Part shown: positions 1 to 8,405 of the stretch, piece by piece
Layout: the number at the start of each line of letters is the position of its first letter
How positions within the stretch are numbered: position 1 is the first letter of the stretch
DNA from: JAJXWB01 sp046349085
GTDB lineage: Bacteria; Pseudomonadota; Alphaproteobacteria; Rhizobiales; Beijerinckiaceae
Direction: 5' to 3'
NCBI GenBank assembly: GCA_046349085.1
Contig: JAXMDA010000005.1
Span: forward strand, 248,001 to 312,000
Length of the DNA stretch: 64,000 nucleotides
Notes under the pieces: model-generated
What the model was told of the DNA's origin: nothing
The model's input: only the letters and a program-made list of their open reading frames with translations
Databases searched by the model: none
Program-made: the position numbers and the translations under genes

Positions 1-844
1 AAAACACGCTGTGATAGACGACGCGGCACACGTCTGTCCGGGGAGGCCCCGACATGACGTTGTTCAGCCAGGCGAGCGCGTCGCCCTGCGTGATCGCCAG
101 ATCGCTCGCCGCGACAATCTCGAGCGCGGGCTCGATGCGACGCAGACGTTCGCTCTGCTCCGGCCAGATATAGGCGAGCATCCGTTCGCGATCGTCGCGC
201 GCGCGCGCGTCCACCGGGCGCAGGTCGACGGCGGCGCGCGAGGCGATTTGCAGGGGCGTGTCGAGCGCGGGCGCGGCGCCCGTCCAATCGCTGCCGATGC
301 GCACGGGCGATGTCGGGTCGCCCCAGCGCCTGTTCTCGCCGAAGTCGTAGGCGTAGCGATCGAACAGCAGATTGAGGCCCGCGCTCGCGCCGAGTTCGTA
401 GAGCGCGAGCGGCATAGGGGTCGCCGCCGCGATCTGCAGAAATCCGCCGAGAAGCACGGCCGAGCGCACCACTTCGTTCGTCTGTGGGGCTGAATCGAGA
501 AAAGCGGTCATCTCCGAGTCATGTTCGCAGATGGTCGCCGCGATCGCGCTCCAGAACGCATCGTCGTCGCCTGGCGCCTGCGGCGGGTAAAAGGCCGCGA
601 GCGTCGGCGCGCGCCCGGTTCGCACGAGCAGGTTCAGCGCCGCGCAGCAGCGCAGCGGCATGAGGTCGGGAGCCAGCGAATCCGCTGGCCAGGCCGCGAC
701 GCGGCGGCCGAAGGCGGAGCTGTCGTCGAGATTGGCGCCGAGCACGCGGCACACGCCGGCGGTGAATGGGCCGCCGAGTTCGGCGCAGGCTTTTGCCTGC
801 CGCTCGAAGGCTTCGGCGATATCTGCTCTGTCGGCGATCTTCAC
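1..844 (-). CDS. DUF2332 family protein, 3' end cut off by the window
   Basis: This is a reading frame on the minus strand that starts at a GTG (842-844) with GGAG just upstream and runs off the left edge of the window, so only about 281 residues of the N-terminal part are seen. The translation has the typical DUF2332 features: an N-terminal helix region (FERQAKACAELGGPF), a PPQTNEVVRSAVLLGGF block and a following LYELGASAGLNLLFDRY block that looks like a Rossmann-type SAM-binding loop. The family is common in alphaproteobacteria and actinobacteria but has no established function. A methyltransferase-like fold is only an inference from the E-G-A-S-A-G-L-N loop. It lies about 58 bp downstream of ccmD in the same direction and may be read through from the ccm operon, with no functional link obvious. 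The frame stays open upstream, so the exact start is not certain. Confidence 0.8.
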   Translation of the reverse strand, partial: MKIADRADIAEAFERQAKACAELGGPFTAGVCRVLGANLDDSSAFGRRVAAWPADSLAPDLMPLRCCAALNLLVRTGRAPTLAAFYPPQAPGDDDAFWSAIAATICEHDSEMTAFLDSAPQTNEVVRSAVLLGGFLQIAAATPMPLALYELGASAGLNLLFDRYAYDFGENRRWGDPTSPVRIGSDWTGAAPALDTPLQIASRAAVDLRPVDARARDDRERMLAYIWPEQSERLRRIEPALEIVAASDLAITQGDALAWLNNVMSGPPRTDVCRVVYHSVF

Positions 845-902
845 GGCGCGCTCCGAATTGCAGCGCCTAATGTCGGTCAGCCGTCCGGCGCCGGCAATCC
901 CG

Positions 903-1070
903 TCAGTCGAGATCGGCTCTTTCGTCGCGCGCCGCGACGGTCACGCCCATCGCCTGCAGCGACTTCTTCAGGCGACGGTAGTCGAGCGCGATGGCCGCGA
1001 TCATGCCGAGCACGGCGACGCCGGTTATGCCGTAGGACAGGGCGATGAAGAAGAAATGGTCGGCGTTCAT
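903..1070 (-). CDS. ccmD: Haem exporter protein CcmD
   Basis: This is a 55-residue protein with one transmembrane segment (about residues 8-29) followed by a basic cytoplasmic tail containing YRRLKKSL, which is the size and layout of CcmD. CcmD is the small membrane subunit that helps release holo-CcmE from the CcmABC complex during cytochrome c biogenesis. Its ATG overlaps the ccmC stop codon by 4 bases, so the two are translationally coupled. The family is short and poorly conserved, so the identification rests largely on position directly after ccmC. Confidence 0.88.
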   Translation of the reverse strand: MNADHFFFIALSYGITGVAVLGMIAAIALDYRRLKKSLQAMGVTVAARDERADLD

Positions 1071-1825
1071 TGCGCAGGCTCGAAACGCGCGGCGCGCGGC
1101 ATGTCGCTGGCGCTCGCCGCAAGACGGGTCAGGCGATCCAGACGGCGGCGCAGGATCTCGTTGCGGATCGACATGAGATGCAGCGCGAGAAACAGGAAGG
1201 TCGCGCCCACCGCCATGATGAGCAGCGGCCAGAGCATGGAGCCGTAGATCGCCGGCCCGCTGGTCTTGAACACGGAGGCCGGCTGATGGAGCGTGTTCCA
1301 CCAGTCGACCGAGAATTTGATGATGGGAATGTTGACGAGGCCGACGAGCGTCATCACGGCGGCGGCCTTGGCGGCGCGCTGCGGCTCCTCGATCGTGTTC
1401 CACAGCGCGATCAGGGCGAGATAGATGAGCAGCAGCACCAGCATCGAGGTGAGGCGGGCGTCCCACACCCAGTATGTGCCCCACATCGGCTTGCCCCAGA
1501 GCGAGCCGGTGACGAGGCAGACGAAGGTGAACATGGCGCCGAGCGGGGCGGCCGACTTCTGCGCGGCGTCGGCGACGGGATGGCGCCAGACGAGCGTGCC
1601 GAGCGCGGCCGACGCCATGACCATGTAGGCGAACAGGCCGAGCCAGGCGGCCGGCACATGGATGTACATGATGCGCACGGTCTCGCCCTGCTGGTAATCG
1701 GCCGGCGCGACGAAGAAGACGAGATAGAGGCCGACGGCGATCAGGATCGCGGCCAGCGCGCCGAAGATCGGCACGGCGCGGGCGGCGAAGCGCAGCACGA
1801 AGGACGGGTTGGCGAAACGAAGCAT
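1067..1825 (-). CDS. ccmC: Haem exporter protein CcmC
   Basis: This is a 252-residue polytopic inner-membrane protein with about six hydrophobic segments. It carries the tryptophan-rich WWD signature (WGTYWVWDARLTS, residues about 115-127) and two conserved histidines in the flanking periplasmic loops, H56 in YIHVP and H180 in NTLHQP, which in the family ligate haem. CcmC loads haem onto the chaperone CcmE in System I cytochrome c maturation. The protein length is normal for the family. The gene is followed with a 4-base overlap by ccmD. It is separated from ccmB by about 170 bp that contain a palindromic intergenic repeat, which is unusual inside a ccm operon. Active cytochrome maturation is relevant to the c-type cytochrome encoded near 26.5 kb. 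Confidence 0.97.
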   Translation of the reverse strand: MLRFANPSFVLRFAARAVPIFGALAAILIAVGLYLVFFVAPADYQQGETVRIMYIHVPAAWLGLFAYMVMASAALGTLVWRHPVADAAQKSAAPLGAMFTFVCLVTGSLWGKPMWGTYWVWDARLTSMLVLLLIYLALIALWNTIEEPQRAAKAAAVMTLVGLVNIPIIKFSVDWWNTLHQPASVFKTSGPAIYGSMLWPLLIMAVGATFLFLALHLMSIRNEILRRRLDRLTRLAASASDMPRAARFEPAQ

Positions 1826-1844
1826 GGGCTCCCGGTCACACGAT

Positions 1845-1941
1845 CCTCATCCCGAGATGCGATGCGCCGCATCGCGTCTCGAAGGATGGCCGCGATCCCC
1901 ACGCTTCGAGACGCCCGCTTCGCGGGCTCCTCAGCATGAGG
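1845..1941. repeat. Intergenic palindromic repeat, family R1, copy A
   Basis: This roughly 97 bp element begins with CCTCATCCCGAG and ends with CTCAGCATGAGG, with internal inverted arms TCTCGAAGGATGG and CTTCGAGACGCCCGC. The same building blocks recur at 11020-11125 and 52840-52940. The outer ends form an imperfect inverted repeat and the interior forms further hairpins around GAGACG. It sits between ccmB and ccmC. Related elements are common between genes in Hyphomicrobiales genomes (from memory of such genomes). Whether this copy folds in RNA and affects ccmC expression is not known. Confidence 0.85.
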
Positions 1942-1995
1942 GCGGTCGTTATTGCTTCTTATGCCCGCATAAATGCGATGGCAATTTGACCTAGA

Positions 1996-2667
1996 TCATT
2001 CGCCGAGCCGGCGCAGCAGGGCGGCCGCCGCGAAGGGGCAAAGCGCGCCGGCGACCAGCGTCAGCGCGGCGAGGATGGCGAGCGGCGTGGCGAAAGGAAT
2101 GGTCCCGCCCGAGGCGGCGTTGGCGGCGGACACGCCGAAGATCAGGGCCGGGATGCACAGCGGCAGCACCAGCAGCGCCATCAGCAGGCCGCCGCGCCGC
2201 AGGGAGACCGTGGCCGCCGCGCCGACCGCGCCGATGAAGGTGAGGGCGGGCGTGCCGACCAGCAGGGAGACGCCGATGCCGAGCATGGCGCCCGGCTCCT
2301 GCGCCATCAGGACGCCGAACAGCGGCGCCGCGATCACCAGCGGCAGGGCGGTCGTCATCCAATGGGCGAGGCACTTGACCAGAACGACGAATTCGAGCGG
2401 CGTCGCGCCGAGTTGAAGCTGGTCGAGCGAGCCGTCCTCGAAATCCGCCTGAAAAAGCCGGTCGAGACCGAGCAGCATGGCGAGCAGGGCGGCGATCCAG
2501 AGGATGGCGGGGCCGATGCGGCGCAGGAGGTTGAGGTCCGGGCCGATGGCGAAGGGCAGGATCGTCACCAGCATCAGCATGAAGACGACGCCCATCGAGC
2601 CGGAGCCGCCGATGCGGCGGGCAATGGCGAATTCGCGCCGGAAAAGAGCGGCGAGCGGGCTTTTCAC
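1996..2667 (-). CDS. ccmB: Haem exporter protein CcmB
   Basis: This is a 223-residue integral membrane protein with about six hydrophobic segments. It matches the CcmB family in length and in conserved stretches such as the FREFAIARRIGG start, DFEDGSLDQL and VVLVKCLAHW. CcmB is the membrane permease subunit of the CcmAB ABC transporter; in current models CcmA ATP hydrolysis drives release of holo-CcmE from the CcmC-CcmD complex rather than haem export itself. The ATG overlaps the end of ccmA by 4 bases, showing tight coupling. The distance to ccmC on the other side is unusually large because of an inserted palindromic repeat. Confidence 0.95.
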   Translation of the reverse strand: MKSPLAALFRREFAIARRIGGSGSMGVVFMLMLVTILPFAIGPDLNLLRRIGPAILWIAALLAMLLGLDRLFQADFEDGSLDQLQLGATPLEFVVLVKCLAHWMTTALPLVIAAPLFGVLMAQEPGAMLGIGVSLLVGTPALTFIGAVGAAATVSLRRGGLLMALLVLPLCIPALIFGVSAANAASGGTIPFATPLAILAALTLVAGALCPFAAAALLRRLGE

Positions 2668-3275
2668 GCGACCACTCCCAGCCTGAGTTCGGCGGCGTTC
2701 TCGAGACCCACAGGCGAGTGCGTCGCCGCCAGCACGATGCCGCCGCCGGCGCGATGGCGCGCCATGACGGCGGCAAGCGCGCCTTGCGCGCGCACGTCGA
2801 GCGCCGTCGTCGGCTCGTCGAGCAGCCAGATCGGGCGCGGCGCGACGAGCAGGCGCGCGAGCGCAACGCGGCGCTTCTGGCCAGCAGAGAGATAGCCGGC
2901 CGGAATGTCGATGACATGGGCGAGGCCGAACGCGTCGAGCGCATCGACAGGCGCGAGCGCCGCGCCCGCCCGTTCGCGCGCGAGAAACGAGGACCAGAAG
3001 GCGAGGTTTTCGCGCACGGTGAGGGCTGGCTTCATGCCCTCGGCATGGCCGACGTAGTGAAGCGACGCGGCGATTTCTTCCGCTTCGCCGTCGAGCGTCA
3101 GCGCGCCGGAAGCCAGCGGCAGAAGGCCCGCGATGGCGCGCAGCAGGGTCGATTTGCCCGCGCCATTGGGCCCCGACAGGATCAGCCCCTCGCCGTCCGA
3201 CAGAACGAAATCGACGCTGTCGACAATGCGCCGCCCGCCGCGGTCCACGGAGACATTTTCGGCAAGAAGACGCAT
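2664..3275 (-). CDS. ccmA: Haem exporter ATP-binding protein CcmA
   Basis: This is a 203-residue ABC ATPase. The Walker A motif GPNGAGKST is at residues 35-43, the signature is LSAGQKRR, and the Walker B motif is PIWLLDEP followed by the D-loop and an ATH switch histidine. The small size without extra domains and the following ccmB, ccmC and ccmD genes identify it as CcmA of the System I cytochrome c maturation machinery. It is the first gene of the minus-strand operon and is divergent from acnA, with a 131 bp shared upstream region. Start at the ATG at 3275. Confidence 0.95.
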   Translation of the reverse strand: MRLLAENVSVDRGGRRIVDSVDFVLSDGEGLILSGPNGAGKSTLLRAIAGLLPLASGALTLDGEAEEIAASLHYVGHAEGMKPALTVRENLAFWSSFLARERAGAALAPVDALDAFGLAHVIDIPAGYLSAGQKRRVALARLLVAPRPIWLLDEPTTALDVRAQGALAAVMARHRAGGGIVLAATHSPVGLENAAELRLGVVA

Positions 3276-3406
3276 GTTGACTTGCGCTGAACCTCTTCTG
3301 CGGCCGGCGCCTGCAAAATCAGCGCGCCCCGCCTTGTCGTGTAGCGGGCTTCGCGCAAATTATCTATAAGCGCGTCACCCCATCCACGATGCGCAGGAAG
3401 ATCGCC

Positions 3407-6136
3407 ATGGCATCGCTCGACAGCTTCAAGTCCCGCAAGAAGCTCACGGTTGGAAACAAGACTTACCATTACTTTTCATTGAAGGCGGCCGAGAAGAACG
3501 GCCTGAAGGGCATTTCGGCCCTGCCCTATTCGATGAAGGTGCTGCTGGAAAACCTGTTGCGCAACGAGGACGGGCGTTCCGTCACCCGGCAGGACATCCA
3601 GGGCGTCGCCGAATGGCTCGGCAACAAGGGCAGGCAGGAGAAGGAGATCTCCTTCCGCCCGGCGCGCGTGCTGATGCAGGATTTCACCGGCGTGCCGGCG
3701 GTCGTCGATCTCGCCGCCATGCGCGACGCCATGACCGCGCTGAAGGGCGATCCGCAGAAGATCAACCCGCTGGTTCCGGTCGATCTCGTCATCGACCATT
3801 CCGTCATCGTCGACGCTTTCGGCTCGCCCAAGGCGTTCAAGAAGAACGTCGACCTCGAATACAGCCGCAACGGCGAGCGCTATCGCTTCCTGAAATGGGG
3901 GCAGGGCTCGTTCGACAATTTCCGCGTCGTGCCGCCGGGCACCGGCATCTGCCATCAGGTGAACCTGGAATATCTCGCCCAGACCGTCTGGACGCGGAAG
4001 GAGAAATACAAGCCCGCGCGCGGCAGGGCCGAGACCATCGAAGTCGCCTATCCCGACACGCTGGTCGGCACGGATTCGCATACGACGATGGTGAACGGAC
4101 TGGCCGTGCTCGGCTGGGGCGTCGGCGGCATCGAGGCGGAGGCGGCGATGCTCGGCCAGCCGCAATCCATGCTGCTGCCGGAAGTGATCGGCTTCAAGCT
4201 GCACGGCAGGCTGAAGGAGGGCGTCACCGCGACCGACCTCGTGCTGACCGTGACGCAGATGTTGCGCAAGAAGGGCGTGGTCGGGAAGTTCGTCGAATTC
4301 TACGGCGACGGGCTCGATTTCCTGACGCTCGCCGACCGCGCGACGATCGCCAACATGGCGCCCGAATATGGCGCGACCTGCGGCTTCTTTCCCGTGGACG
4401 ACGAGGCGCTGTCCTACCTCAAGACGTCGAGCCGCAAGGCGCCGCGCATCGCGCTCGTCGAGAAATATTCCAAGACGCAGGGTCTGTTCCGCAAGAAAGG
4501 CTCGCCCGATCCGGTCTTTACCGACACGCTCGAACTCAACCTCGCCGACGTCGTGCCTTCGCTCGCCGGCCCCAAGCGCCCGGAAGGCCGCGTGGCGCTG
4601 AGCGACGCCGCCAAGGGGTTCGCGGCGGCCATGGACGCCGAATACCGGAAGGCCGCCGACATCGCCTCGCGCTACAAGGTCGAGGGCGCGAATTTCGATA
4701 TCGGCCACGGCGACGTGGTGATCGCCGCGATCACGTCCTGCACGAATACGTCGAACCCCGGCGTGCTGATCGGCGCGGGCCTGCTGGCGCGCAACGCGGT
4801 CGAGCGCGGCCTCGCGTCGAAGCCGTGGGTGAAGACGTCGCTCGCGCCGGGCAGCCAGGTCGTCGGCGAATATCTCGCCAAGGCCGGCCTGCAGAAATAT
4901 CTCGACAAGATCGGCTTCAACCTCGTCGGCTACGGCTGCACGACCTGCATCGGCAATTCCGGCCCGCTGCCGCCGGCGATTTCCAAGGCGATCAACGACA
5001 ATGGCGTCGTGGCGGCCGCGGTGCTCTCGGGCAACCGCAATTTCGAGGGCCGCGTGTCGCCCGACGTGCAGGCCAATTATCTCGCCTCGCCGCCGCTGGT
5101 CGTGGCTTACGCGCTCGCCGGCTCCGTGCAGAAGGATCTCACGCGAGAGCCGTTGGGCCATGACAAGAAGGGCAACCCCGTCTTCCTGCGCGACATCTGG
5201 CCGACATCCGCGGAAATCCAGGCCTTCATCCGCAAGAACGTGACGCGCGCCATCTACAGCACGAAATACGCCTCCGTATTCGACGGCGACGCCAACTGGA
5301 AAAAGGTGAAGGCGCCGGCGGGCGAGACCTACAAGTGGGACATGGCGTCCACCTATGTGCAGAACCCGCCTTACTTTCGCGGCATGACCATGACGCCCGC
5401 GCCGGTGACGAACATCGAGGGCGCGCGCATTCTGGCTCTGTTCGGCGACAAGATCACGACCGACCACATTTCGCCGGCCGGCTCGATCAAGCTGTCGTCC
5501 CCGGCCGGCAAGTGGCTGCTCGAGCGCCAGGTGCGGCCGGAGGATTTCAACCAGTACGGCACGCGGCGCGGCAATCACGAAGTGATGATGCGGGGAACCT
5601 TCGCCAACATCCGCATCAAGAACTTTATTCTCGCCGGCGCCGACGGCTCCGTGCCGGAAGGCGGCAATACGAAGCATTTCCCCGATGGCGAGGCCATGTC
5701 GATCTACGACGCGGCGATGAAATACGAGGCGGAGGGCCGGCCGCTGGTGATTTTCGCCGGCGCCGAATACGGCAACGGCTCGTCGCGCGACTGGGCGGCG
5801 AAAGGCACGAAGCTGCTCGGCGTGCGCGCGGTGATCGCGCAGAGCTTCGAGCGCATCCATCGCTCCAACCTCGTCGGCATGGGCGTGCTGCCGCTGGTGT
5901 TCCGCGACGGCATGACCTGGCAGGCGCTGGGTCTGAAGGGCGACGAGACGGTGACGATCCGCGGCCTCGAAGGCGGCGCGCTGAAGCCGCGCGCGACGCT
6001 CACGGCGGAGATCGTCTACGCCGACGGCAAGACGAAGAACGTGGCCCTGCTGTGCCGCATCGATACGCTCGACGAGCTGGAATATTACAGGAACGGCGGC
6101 ATTCTGCAGTTCGTGCTGCGGCAGTTGGCTGCCTGA
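3407..6136 (+). CDS. acnA: Aconitate hydratase A (aconitase)
   Basis: This enzyme interconverts citrate and isocitrate through cis-aconitate in the TCA cycle, using a [4Fe-4S] cluster. The 909-residue protein belongs to the AcnA/IRP1 group. The three cluster cysteines are visible as C445 (in TSCTNTSNP) and C511 and C514 (in YGCTTCIGNSGP), and the C-terminal swivel domain contains YGNGSSRDWAAKG. I chose the ATG at 3407, preceded by AGGAAG at 3394-3399 and giving the usual MASLDSF beginning, rather than the upstream in-frame ATG at 3389, which would add six residues. The gene is monocistronic, followed directly by a strong hairpin terminator. There are no visible deviations from the family. Confidence 0.98.
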   Translation: MASLDSFKSRKKLTVGNKTYHYFSLKAAEKNGLKGISALPYSMKVLLENLLRNEDGRSVTRQDIQGVAEWLGNKGRQEKEISFRPARVLMQDFTGVPAVVDLAAMRDAMTALKGDPQKINPLVPVDLVIDHSVIVDAFGSPKAFKKNVDLEYSRNGERYRFLKWGQGSFDNFRVVPPGTGICHQVNLEYLAQTVWTRKEKYKPARGRAETIEVAYPDTLVGTDSHTTMVNGLAVLGWGVGGIEAEAAMLGQPQSMLLPEVIGFKLHGRLKEGVTATDLVLTVTQMLRKKGVVGKFVEFYGDGLDFLTLADRATIANMAPEYGATCGFFPVDDEALSYLKTSSRKAPRIALVEKYSKTQGLFRKKGSPDPVFTDTLELNLADVVPSLAGPKRPEGRVALSDAAKGFAAAMDAEYRKAADIASRYKVEGANFDIGHGDVVIAAITSCTNTSNPGVLIGAGLLARNAVERGLASKPWVKTSLAPGSQVVGEYLAKAGLQKYLDKIGFNLVGYGCTTCIGNSGPLPPAISKAINDNGVVAAAVLSGNRNFEGRVSPDVQANYLASPPLVVAYALAGSVQKDLTREPLGHDKKGNPVFLRDIWPTSAEIQAFIRKNVTRAIYSTKYASVFDGDANWKKVKAPAGETYKWDMASTYVQNPPYFRGMTMTPAPVTNIEGARILALFGDKITTDHISPAGSIKLSSPAGKWLLERQVRPEDFNQYGTRRGNHEVMMRGTFANIRIKNFILAGADGSVPEGGNTKHFPDGEAMSIYDAAMKYEAEGRPLVIFAGAEYGNGSSRDWAAKGTKLLGVRAVIAQSFERIHRSNLVGMGVLPLVFRDGMTWQALGLKGDETVTIRGLEGGALKPRATLTAEIVYADGKTKNVALLCRIDTLDELEYYRNGGILQFVLRQLAA

Positions 6137-6152
6137 GAAAACCCGCTAGCCA

Positions 6153-6190
6153 AAGTCCGGACGTGCGAACGTCCGGACTTCGGCTTTCTT
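6153..6190 (+). terminator. Rho-independent terminator of acnA
   Basis: A perfect 12-bp inverted repeat (AAGTCCGGACGT at 6153-6164 and ACGTCCGGACTT at 6169-6180) with a GCGA tetraloop lies 16 bases after the acnA stop. It is followed by a pyrimidine-rich stretch (CTTTCTTTCCC). The convergent gene at 6201-6440 ends just beyond, so the hairpin may serve both strands. Confidence 0.85.
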
Positions 6191-6200
6191 TCCCTGACGA

Positions 6201-6440
6201 TCAGCTCTTGGCGTAGCCGCATTTGTTTTCCTGCGGCGTGACCCAGCATCCCGACTGCTGGCATTGTGGAAGCGCATTGCCGCAGTTTACCGTACAGCCT
6301 TGCTGGTTCGGGTAGTTCTTCGCGCAATAATTCAGGCACACTTTATGCCGCGCGCTGCATGACATTGCGGCATATGCGGAAGTCGACATCGCCGAGATCG
6401 CAAGCGACAAGGCGGCGAGATGCGCCAGCGTTCGTTTCAT
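6201..6440 (-). CDS. Small secreted cysteine-rich protein, function unknown
   Basis: This is a 79-residue protein with a clear Sec signal peptide (MKRTLAHLAAL then a hydrophobic core, predicted cut after AYA near residue 24). The mature part of about 55 residues contains eight cysteines, an even number that suggests four disulfide bonds in the periplasm or outside the cell. I do not recognise the family. It is convergent with acnA and stands alone, with no operon partner. Base composition resembles its neighbours. It could be a small disulfide-stabilised domain of the kind described in many secreted rhizobial proteins, but no function can be assigned. Confidence 0.7.
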   Translation of the reverse strand: MKRTLAHLAALSLAISAMSTSAYAAMSCSARHKVCLNYCAKNYPNQQGCTVNCGNALPQCQQSGCWVTPQENKCGYAKS

Positions 6441-6509
6441 CCGAAGCCCCCATCCGTTCGAAACGGGCGGCAGTCTAGCTGAAACGGCGCGGCTACATTG
6501 TGTCGCGCC

Positions 6510-7025
6510 TCACGGCTTGATGTACTGGAATCCCCGCTGCTCCAGTTGCGCGATCTCGCCGACTGCGGTGCGGATCACGTCTTCGCGGGCGACATCGTAG
6601 AGCTCGCGATCCGGATTGATGCCGCGCGCGAGAAGCGTGTTGCGGCAGACGAGAAATTTCACGCCTTGCAGCTTCAACTCGTCGATCCGGGCGCGCGCGT
6701 CGAAATTGTCGCGCGCCCATGAGAGGAAATCGACGCCCTCGCCCTGCAGGACGATGCGCAGGTCGAGCTTGTCGGCGCCGACCGCGTCCATATGATTCTT
6801 CGCAACCTGCAGGACGTGGCGGAAATGGCCGCTCAGGACGCCGGCGCGCTGGTCGATGTGGTAGATCACCTGCTGGCGCCCGTAGTCCTCGACCTTCATC
6901 CGCTTCACCCACTCGGCCGTCTGGCCGGGCTGGTGGGGGACGATGGAATGGACGTTGACGGCCGCCGCCGTTGCGGCGCCGCCCAGGAACAGGCCAAGCG
7001 CGAGATAAAGGCCGCGGAATCTCAT
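6510..7025 (-). CDS. Periplasmic DsrE/DsrF-like family protein
   Basis: This 171-residue protein has an N-terminal signal peptide (MRFRGLYLALGLFLGG, cut near AAA) followed by a domain resembling the DsrE/TusD family. Recognisable parts are the strand-loop LRIVLQGEGVDFL, the helix ARIDELKLQGVKFLVCRNTL with a conserved-type cysteine, and the following INPD turn. Cytoplasmic DsrE proteins take part in sulfur relay, but secreted single-domain versions such as this are widespread in proteobacteria and have no proven role. The gene is divergent from leuB and not part of an operon. The fold assignment is good, while any function in sulfur chemistry is an inference. Confidence 0.75.
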   Translation of the reverse strand: MRFRGLYLALGLFLGGAATAAAVNVHSIVPHQPGQTAEWVKRMKVEDYGRQQVIYHIDQRAGVLSGHFRHVLQVAKNHMDAVGADKLDLRIVLQGEGVDFLSWARDNFDARARIDELKLQGVKFLVCRNTLLARGINPDRELYDVAREDVIRTAVGEIAQLEQRGFQYIKP

Positions 7026-7171
7026 CTGGCGTCGCCTCCGGGGGGACCGCCCGTCCCGGAATGGAACGGCGACGGTCGAGGTGGACGGACAAGTCCAATT
7101 CCCGAACCAATCTTGCCGTCCGGGCCGGCCTTCTGTAGCAAAACGCCCGGCAACCTTAATCGAGACGGATA

Positions 7172-8272
7172 ATGGCGACCTACAAGCTCCTCCTCCTGCC
7201 CGGCGACGGCATCGGCCCCGAAGTGATGAGCGAGGTGGAGAAGGTTCTCGCCCGCCTGAGCAGCATGGGCGTGGCGAAATTCGAGATCGAGCGCGGTCTT
7301 GTCGGCGGCTCGGCCTACGACGCGCATGGCGCCTCGATCTCCGAGAGCGACATGAAGCTGGCGATGGCCGCCGACGCCGTGCTGTTCGGGGCGGTCGGCG
7401 GCCCGAAATGGGACGGCGTGCCCTACGAGGTGCGTCCCGAGGCGGGGCTGCTGCGCCTGCGCAAGGATCTGGCGCTGTTCGCCAACCTGCGCCCGGCGAT
7501 CTGCTACCCGGCGCTGGCGGAAGCCTCCTCGCTGAAGCGCGAGATCGTCGAGGGCCTCGACATCATGATCGTGCGCGAGTTGACCGGCGGCGTCTATTTC
7601 GGCGAGCCAAAGCAGATCATCGACCTCGGCAACGGCCAGAAGCGCGGTATCGACACGCAGGTCTACGACACCTACGAGATCGAGCGCATCGGCCGCGTCG
7701 CCTTCGAGCTCGCGCGCAAGCGCCGCAACAAGGTGACGTCGTCCGAAAAACGCAACGTCATGAAGTCCGGCGTGCTGTGGAACGAAGTGATCACGGCGCT
7801 GCACAAGCGCGACTACGCCGATGTCGAGCTCGAGCACCAGCTCGCCGATTCGCTGGCGATGCAGCTCGTGCGCTGGCCCAAGCAGTTCGACGTGATCGTC
7901 ACCGACAATCTGTTCGGCGACATGCTGTCGGATATCGCCGCCATGCTGACGGGCTCGCTCGGCATGTTGCCCTCCGCCTCGCTCGGCGAGGTGGACAAGG
8001 TCACCGACAAGCGCCGCGCGCTCTACGAGCCCGTGCACGGCTCGGCGCCGGATATCGCCGGCAAGGGGCTCGCCAACCCGATCGCCATGATCGGCTCGCT
8101 GGCCATGTGCCTGCGCTATTCGTTCGGGATGGGCGAGATCGCCGACAAGGTCGAGGCCGCCATCGCCGATGTTCTGGCTGCAGGCCTGCGGACCGCCGAC
8201 ATCAAGGGGGACGCCAAGGACGTGATCTCGACGTCCGCGATGGGCGACGCGATTCTAGAACGACTGAAATAA
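7172..8272 (+). CDS. leuB: 3-isopropylmalate dehydrogenase
   Basis: This enzyme carries out the NAD-dependent oxidative decarboxylation of 3-isopropylmalate to 2-oxoisocaproate, the third step of leucine biosynthesis. The 366-residue protein has the family start LLLPGDGIGPEV, the substrate-binding segment with LRPAICYP, the metal-binding region VTDNLFGDMLSD, and the nucleotide-binding end EPVHGSAPDIAGKG. Length is typical. It stands alone here; leuC and leuD are not in the window. The ATG at 7172 is well supported by the family start. A palindromic repeat follows the gene. Confidence 0.98.
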   Translation: MATYKLLLLPGDGIGPEVMSEVEKVLARLSSMGVAKFEIERGLVGGSAYDAHGASISESDMKLAMAADAVLFGAVGGPKWDGVPYEVRPEAGLLRLRKDLALFANLRPAICYPALAEASSLKREIVEGLDIMIVRELTGGVYFGEPKQIIDLGNGQKRGIDTQVYDTYEIERIGRVAFELARKRRNKVTSSEKRNVMKSGVLWNEVITALHKRDYADVELEHQLADSLAMQLVRWPKQFDVIVTDNLFGDMLSDIAAMLTGSLGMLPSASLGEVDKVTDKRRALYEPVHGSAPDIAGKGLANPIAMIGSLAMCLRYSFGMGEIADKVEAAIADVLAAGLRTADIKGDAKDVISTSAMGDAILERLK

Positions 8273-8300
8273 CTGGATTGCGAGTGGCAAGTCCGGCGCT

Positions 8301-8393
8301 GTCATCCCGGACGGCCGTGGGCCGATCCGGGATCTGGATGAACTGATCGGCCTCTGTATCCCGGCTCTCCGCTTCGCTTCAGTCGGGATGACG
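8301..8393. repeat. Intergenic palindromic repeat, family R2, copy 1
   Basis: The element starts with GTCATCCCGGACGG and ends with the complementary CGGGATGAC, with internal GGATCCGG-type arms (GCCGATCCGGGATC). A second copy lies at 55596-55690. It falls between leuB and the convergent gene at 8406-8669, so as RNA it could form a hairpin on either strand. Confidence 0.8.
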
Positions 8394-8405
8394 GAAGCCG
8401 TCGCC

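Noticed and set aside
11..493. Open frame on the plus strand at the left edge
   Set aside because: It is the shadow of the DUF2332 gene on the minus strand, which has family motifs and a ribosome site; the plus-strand product is Arg-rich with no domain.
3476..5860. 794-codon open frame antisense to aconitase
   Set aside because: Long antisense frames are expected in this GC-rich codon usage. The product is His/Arg/Val-rich without any family pattern, and acnA on the other strand is certain.
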